The translations under genes and the position numbers were made by a program. A DNA stretch of 17,508 nt, taken from assembly GCA_963609805.1 (NCBI GenBank), contig CAVDLN010000030.1, positions 1 through 17,508 on the forward strand, given 5' to 3'. The stretch comes from CAMEON01 sp963609805 (GTDB lineage: Bacteria; Bacillota; Clostridia; Oscillospirales; CAG-272). Under the pieces are notes generated by a model, which worked only from the letters and a program-made list of their open reading frames with translations, was not told where the DNA came from and made no database searches. How positions within the stretch are numbered: the first letter of the stretch is position 1; every line of letters begins with the position of its first letter. Below, one piece after another: positions 13,913 to 17,508 of the stretch.

Positions 13913-15937
13913 TTGACGGGAAGGGAGGGAGCTTTTACGGGCGATTTCAGATTGGTCAGCGATTTCAAACCGACGGGTGACCAGCCGGAGGCTATAGCGG
14001 GGCTTGTGGAAGGTATCCGGCAGGGGGTCGGGATGCAGACGCTGCTCGGCGTGACCGGGTCGGGAAAAACTTTTACCATGGCGAACGTCATTGCACAGCT
14101 CAATCGTCCCTGCCTGATTCTGGAGCCGAACAAAACGCTGGCGGCACAGCTCTGCTCCGAATTCCGTGCCTTCTTCCCCGACGCGGCGGTTGAGTATTTT
14201 GTTTCCTACTACGACTACTATCAGCCGGAGGCCTATATTCCGGGCAAGGATATGTATATCGAGAAGGATGCACTCATCAACGATGAGATTGACCGCCTGC
14301 GGCACTCCGCCACGTCGGCCCTGTTTGAGCGCCGGGATGTCATTATTGTCGCATCGGTTTCCTGCATATACTCGCTGGGTGATCCGCAGGAATACCGCGA
14401 CCTTGTCATTCCGCTGCGCCCCGGCATGATTATGAGTCGGGAGGAACTGATCCGCAAACTGGTTTTCAACAGCTACAACCGCAATGATCTGTCCCTGACG
14501 CGCGACAGCTTCCGGGTGCGCGGAGACACCGTGGAAGTCATTCCCGCCAACCAATCCGAAACAGCCATTCGGATTGAGTTTTTCGACGATGAAATAGATC
14601 GGCTGTCCGAGATTAACATTGTAACGGGAGAATTGATTCGCCTTCTGTCCTACGCCGCCGTATATCCCGCAACGCATTACGCGGTTTCAAACGTTAAGCG
14701 GGAGGCGGCATTGTCCGAGATCGAGCGGGAAATGAAGGAACGCGTTGAATTCTTCAAATCACAGGATAAGCTCCTTGAGGCGCAGCGCATTGAGGAACGG
14801 GTCAAGTATGATCTGGAAATGCTGCGGGAGGTCGGATTCTGCTCGGGAGTGGAAAACTATTCCCGCATCCTGTCCGGGCGCGAACCCGGCTCAACGCCGT
14901 ATACGCTGCTGGATTATTTTCCGGATGATTATCTTCTCTTTATCGACGAGTCGCATGTGACCATTCCGCAGGTGCGCGGCATGAGCGGCGGGGATACCGC
15001 CCGCAAGCGCAATCTTGTGGAGTACGGATTCCGCCTCCCTTCGGCATACGACAACCGTCCGCTGTACTTTGAGGAATTTGAGCAGCGGATGGGACAGACC
15101 GTGTTTGTCAGTGCGACGCCGGGCGACTATGAGCATGAACATTCGGAGCGTACGGTCGAGCAGATTATAAGGCCGACCGGGCTGCTTGACCCGCTGGTTT
15201 CGGTGCGCCCGATCGAGGGGCAGGTGGACGATCTGCTGGGCGAGATCAAGGAACGCGTTGCGCGCGGCGAGCGTGTACTTGTTACCACGCTGACCAAGAA
15301 AATGGCCGAGGATCTGACGGACTATCTGGATAACGCGGGCATCAAGGTGAGGTACATACATTTCGGCGTTGAGACAATCGAGCGCATGGAGATTATCCGT
15401 GACCTTCGGCTGGGTGTGTTTGATGTGCTTGTCGGCATCAATCTGCTTCGCGAAGGATTGGACATTCCCGAGGTGTCGCTGGTGGCGGTTCTGGATGCGG
15501 ACAAGGAAGGGTTCCTGCGGTCCGAGCGGTCGCTGATTCAGACCATCGGACGCGCGGCGCGCAACGAGAACGGGACGGTTATTCTGTATGCCGATACCAT
15601 GACACGGTCTATGGAAGGTGCTGTCGGCGAGACAAACCGCCGCCGCGCCATACAGGATGCCTATAACAGGAAACACGGAATTGTGCCGCACACGGTGAAG
15701 AAGGATGTGCGGGACATCATTGAAATCGGAGCCAAGGACGGCGGTGACGCCCGCCCGGACAGAAGGAAGCGCGGGAGGGATTCCGCCGCCGCACCCGCAC
15801 GCAAGCTGACCGCAGCCGAGCGGGAGACGCGCATCGGGGAGCTGACTGCCGAAATGAAAGCGGCTGCCAAGGCGCTGGAGTTTGAAAAGGCAGCCTTCCT
15901 GCGTGATGAAATCGCGCGGCTGCGCGCCGAGAAATGA
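13913..15937 (+). CDS. uvrB: Excinuclease ABC subunit B (UvrB)
   Basis: UvrB is the damage-verifying helicase-like subunit of UvrABC nucleotide excision repair, and this copy is complete at 674 residues. Numbered from 13913, it has Walker A GVTGSGKT (46-53), the damage-binding beta-hairpin YYDYYQPEAYIP, Walker B DESH (345-348), FVSATPG, the helicase motif QTIGRAARN and a C-terminal UVR domain that binds UvrC. The start is uncertain. TTG 13913 is the first standard codon, with GAGG 5 bases upstream, but it lies about 3 bases from the predicted transcription start. AGGGAGGG (13922-13929) instead points to ACG 13937, which would give GDFRLVSDFKPTGDQP after the initiator, matching the usual UvrB N-terminus. 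I give the standard-codon start. It is first in an operon with a transglutaminase-like gene. Confidence 0.95.
   Translation: MTGREGAFTGDFRLVSDFKPTGDQPEAIAGLVEGIRQGVGMQTLLGVTGSGKTFTMANVIAQLNRPCLILEPNKTLAAQLCSEFRAFFPDAAVEYFVSYYDYYQPEAYIPGKDMYIEKDALINDEIDRLRHSATSALFERRDVIIVASVSCIYSLGDPQEYRDLVIPLRPGMIMSREELIRKLVFNSYNRNDLSLTRDSFRVRGDTVEVIPANQSETAIRIEFFDDEIDRLSEINIVTGELIRLLSYAAVYPATHYAVSNVKREAALSEIEREMKERVEFFKSQDKLLEAQRIEERVKYDLEMLREVGFCSGVENYSRILSGREPGSTPYTLLDYFPDDYLLFIDESHVTIPQVRGMSGGDTARKRNLVEYGFRLPSAYDNRPLYFEEFEQRMGQTVFVSATPGDYEHEHSERTVEQIIRPTGLLDPLVSVRPIEGQVDDLLGEIKERVARGERVLVTTLTKKMAEDLTDYLDNAGIKVRYIHFGVETIERMEIIRDLRLGVFDVLVGINLLREGLDIPEVSLVAVLDADKEGFLRSERSLIQTIGRAARNENGTVILYADTMTRSMEGAVGETNRRRAIQDAYNRKHGIVPHTVKKDVRDIIEIGAKDGGDARPDRRKRGRDSAAAPARKLTAAERETRIGELTAEMKAAAKALEFEKAAFLRDEIARLRAEK
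13922..13929 (+). promoter_or_regulatory. Strong ribosome binding site inside the annotated uvrB 5' end
   Basis: AGGGAGGG sits 7 bases before ACG 13937 and 22 bases before TTG 13952, with no ATG, GTG or TTG at a normal distance in frame. It suggests that translation starts at ACG, or that the base at 13938 is an error for T. Confidence 0.65.
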
Positions 15938-15989
15938 TTAATGGTTACAGTTACAGCCACAGAATAAAGTCGAGAGGACGTAGAAAACA

Positions 15990-17393
15990 ATGCAGTTCAG
16001 TATGGATGATCTGAAATATCAGGCAGTCACGCTGCCGGAGGAAGTAAAAATGTACCACTATGCGGGAGATTTTGCCGGCGAGCTTGCCTGCATTGACCGC
16101 TGGCTTGCGCGTGGGCTGCCGGATTGCCTGCGCCGGCGGCTGAATCTGCAGAAGCTGTTCGCCGCCGAGCTGGTCGGCGATTACCCTCTGAGCGACAGTG
16201 ACATGATAGCCGGCCTGCGGGAACGCTGCCCGAATGCCGATATGTCAACGCTGGAGGCGCTGATCGCGAAGGGAAATGTGGACTTTATTCTCCGGTCCGG
16301 CAGGCGGTGCTACCAGCATCAGGCACTGAACAATATGTTCAATATCCATGGAGATTTTCTGCAGTCCCTGAACGATCCGTCGTACACAGCGCCGGACAGA
16401 AGCCGGGACGGATTGGAAACAATTCGCGCGATGCGGTCGGAGGGAGGACTTGCATATCGGTACGAGGTAGAGGAATGGATTAAGCTGGAACCCGCGGCGG
16501 AGCGTCCGGGCGAAACGCTGCGGCTGTGGTTCCCGTTCCCGGCGGTATGCGCCAGCCAGCCGGAGTCGGAGATACATCTTGTCGGATCCTCGCATCCCGT
16601 TCGTCTGACCGGAACCGTACACCGTACGGCCTTCATGGAGGTTCCCTGTGAACCGGGTGCGACCTACTCCGTGCGTTTCTCCTTCGTCAACCGCGCCAAA
16701 TACGTTGATCTTTCCCACCATACCCCGACAGGCATTCCCGCCGGGGAGGGACTGACGCCGGAGGAACTTTCCCGCTGGACGGGGGAGCAGTATCCGCATA
16801 TCCGCTTCACGCCGTTTATCAATGAGCTGGCGGAGGAAATCCGCAGGGGGGAAACAGACCCGCTCTGTCTGGCACGCCGCGTGTATGACTGGATCTGCAC
16901 CCATGTACAGTATTCCTATGTCCGTGATTACCTGCTGATCGAGAATATTCCGGAGTTTGTCCTGGCAAACGGCTACGGCGACTGCGGCACCATGGCGCTT
17001 GCATTCATTACGCTGTGCCGGCGGCTCGGCATTCCCGCCAAGTGGCAGTCCGGCAGTTCCTGCTCGCCCGACCATATCGGAAGCCATGACTGGAGCATGT
17101 TCTATGTCGCCCCTTACGGGTGGCTGTACTGCGATCCGTCCTACGGCGTCGGTGCGGTGCGTTCCGGCAATGAGGAACGGCGGCAGCATTATTTCGGCAA
17201 TCTCGATCCGTTCCGGCTGGTCGCATCGGATGAATTTCAGCAGGAGACAGAACCGCCCAAGGTTCTCTGCCGCATGGATCCCTATGACAACCAGAGCGGA
17301 GAGGGCGAGTATGCCGACGGCATACACAATATTTTCTTCGGTGACCGTACGCACGGCAGGGAGGTTCTCTCAGCCGAGAAAATTGCGTTTTGA
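15990..17393 (+). CDS. Transglutaminase-like (transglutaminase-core) protein
   Basis: This 467-residue protein has no signal peptide or membrane segment, so it should be cytoplasmic. The C-terminal half carries a transglutaminase-core fold with an apparently complete triad: C332 in GYGDCGTMA, H366 in GSHDWSM and D382 in YCDPSYG. The N-terminal ~150 residues are not recognised. Residues about 155-255 look like a beta-rich domain (WFPFPAV, YSVRFSFVN) preceding the core, a layout common in bacterial transglutaminase-like proteins. These are usually cysteine peptidases or amidases rather than true cross-linkers. ATG 15990 has AGAGGA 11 bases upstream, a somewhat long gap. It lies 52 bases after uvrB without a terminator and is probably co-transcribed. 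The substrate is unknown. Confidence 0.85.
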   Translation: MQFSMDDLKYQAVTLPEEVKMYHYAGDFAGELACIDRWLARGLPDCLRRRLNLQKLFAAELVGDYPLSDSDMIAGLRERCPNADMSTLEALIAKGNVDFILRSGRRCYQHQALNNMFNIHGDFLQSLNDPSYTAPDRSRDGLETIRAMRSEGGLAYRYEVEEWIKLEPAAERPGETLRLWFPFPAVCASQPESEIHLVGSSHPVRLTGTVHRTAFMEVPCEPGATYSVRFSFVNRAKYVDLSHHTPTGIPAGEGLTPEELSRWTGEQYPHIRFTPFINELAEEIRRGETDPLCLARRVYDWICTHVQYSYVRDYLLIENIPEFVLANGYGDCGTMALAFITLCRRLGIPAKWQSGSSCSPDHIGSHDWSMFYVAPYGWLYCDPSYGVGAVRSGNEERRQHYFGNLDPFRLVASDEFQQETEPPKVLCRMDPYDNQSGEGEYADGIHNIFFGDRTHGREVLSAEKIAF

Positions 17394-17436
17394 CGGAAAT
17401 TGACAAAGAGCGCGGCAAATGGAGGAAACATTCGGG

Positions 17437-17508
17437 ATGGGAAAAAAGAGAAAAACGAGCGCGGCTGACGCGGCGGGGGAGAGGGAGGCGCCGGGTATAC
17501 CGGTGCGC
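17437..17508 (+). CDS. Start of a further gene, cut by the window end
   Basis: From ATG 17437 the frame is open to the last base, 24 codons. The N-terminus is Lys/Arg-rich (MGKKRKTSAADAAG) and the visible part ends in GIPVR. GGAGGA (17421-17426) lies 10 bases upstream. An in-frame ATG at 17419 is possible but has no ribosome site. It follows the transglutaminase-like gene by 43 bases with no terminator, so it belongs to the uvrB operon. The family cannot be told from 24 residues. uvrA commonly follows uvrB in Bacillota and its core begins with a similar I-V-R-G-A-R motif, so uvrA is one guess. Confidence 0.5.
   Translation, partial: MGKKRKTSAADAAGEREAPGIPVR

Noticed and set aside
16245..17354. 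369-codon minus-strand frame opposite the transglutaminase-like gene
   Set aside because: It is a shadow of the real gene, whose Cys-His-Asp motifs are intact.

Overview
The window reads as chromosomal DNA of a fairly GC-rich member of the Bacillota, most likely class Clostridia (Oscillospiraceae-like). This rests on strong AGGAGG-type ribosome sites, textbook TTGACA/TATAAT promoters with 17-bp spacers, a tRNA gene with its CCA encoded, a Clostridia-style sugar-binding protein, a DUF4358-like lipoprotein, and the style of UvrB and DXS. It looks like ordinary, densely packed core and accessory genome. I see no phage, insertion sequence, CRISPR array or plasmid function.

Left part (1-4330): the 3' end of a sugar ABC-transporter solute-binding protein, two hairpins, a tRNA-Glu(CTC) on the minus strand, then a monocistronic full-length GH2 beta-galactosidase (lacZ) with its own promoter. 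A 22-bp-stem bidirectional terminator separates lacZ from the convergent dxs.

Middle (4365-8530): dxs (minus strand, first enzyme of the MEP isoprenoid pathway) is divergent from a three-gene plus-strand operon. That operon encodes a 4-TM protein, an anchored SGNH/GDSL-hydrolase-like protein and a DUF4358-like lipoprotein, and it looks like a cell-envelope module. It ends in another long bidirectional terminator.

Right-middle (8550-13640, minus strand): an operon nagA - polytopic membrane protein - membrane-anchored UDP-sugar 4,6-dehydratase (PglF/CapD/FlaA1 type). The first two genes overlap by ATGA and 38 bases separate the second and third. It pairs GlcNAc-6-P deacetylation with nucleotide-sugar modification for surface glycans. 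Upstream of it lies an unrecognised lipoprotein gene with its own promoter and terminator.

Right end (13640-17508): an intergenic region rich in repeats, then a uvrB operon on the plus strand. It holds uvrB (with an ambiguous start, possibly ACG), a cytoplasmic transglutaminase-fold protein with an intact Cys-His-Asp triad, and the first codons of a further gene cut by the window end.

No stretch longer than 300 bases is empty. The longest gene-poor stretches are 749-1143 (two hairpins, the tRNA and two promoters), 6345-6592 (divergent promoters and a possible structured leader) and 13640-13912 (divergent promoters, a palindrome and direct repeats).
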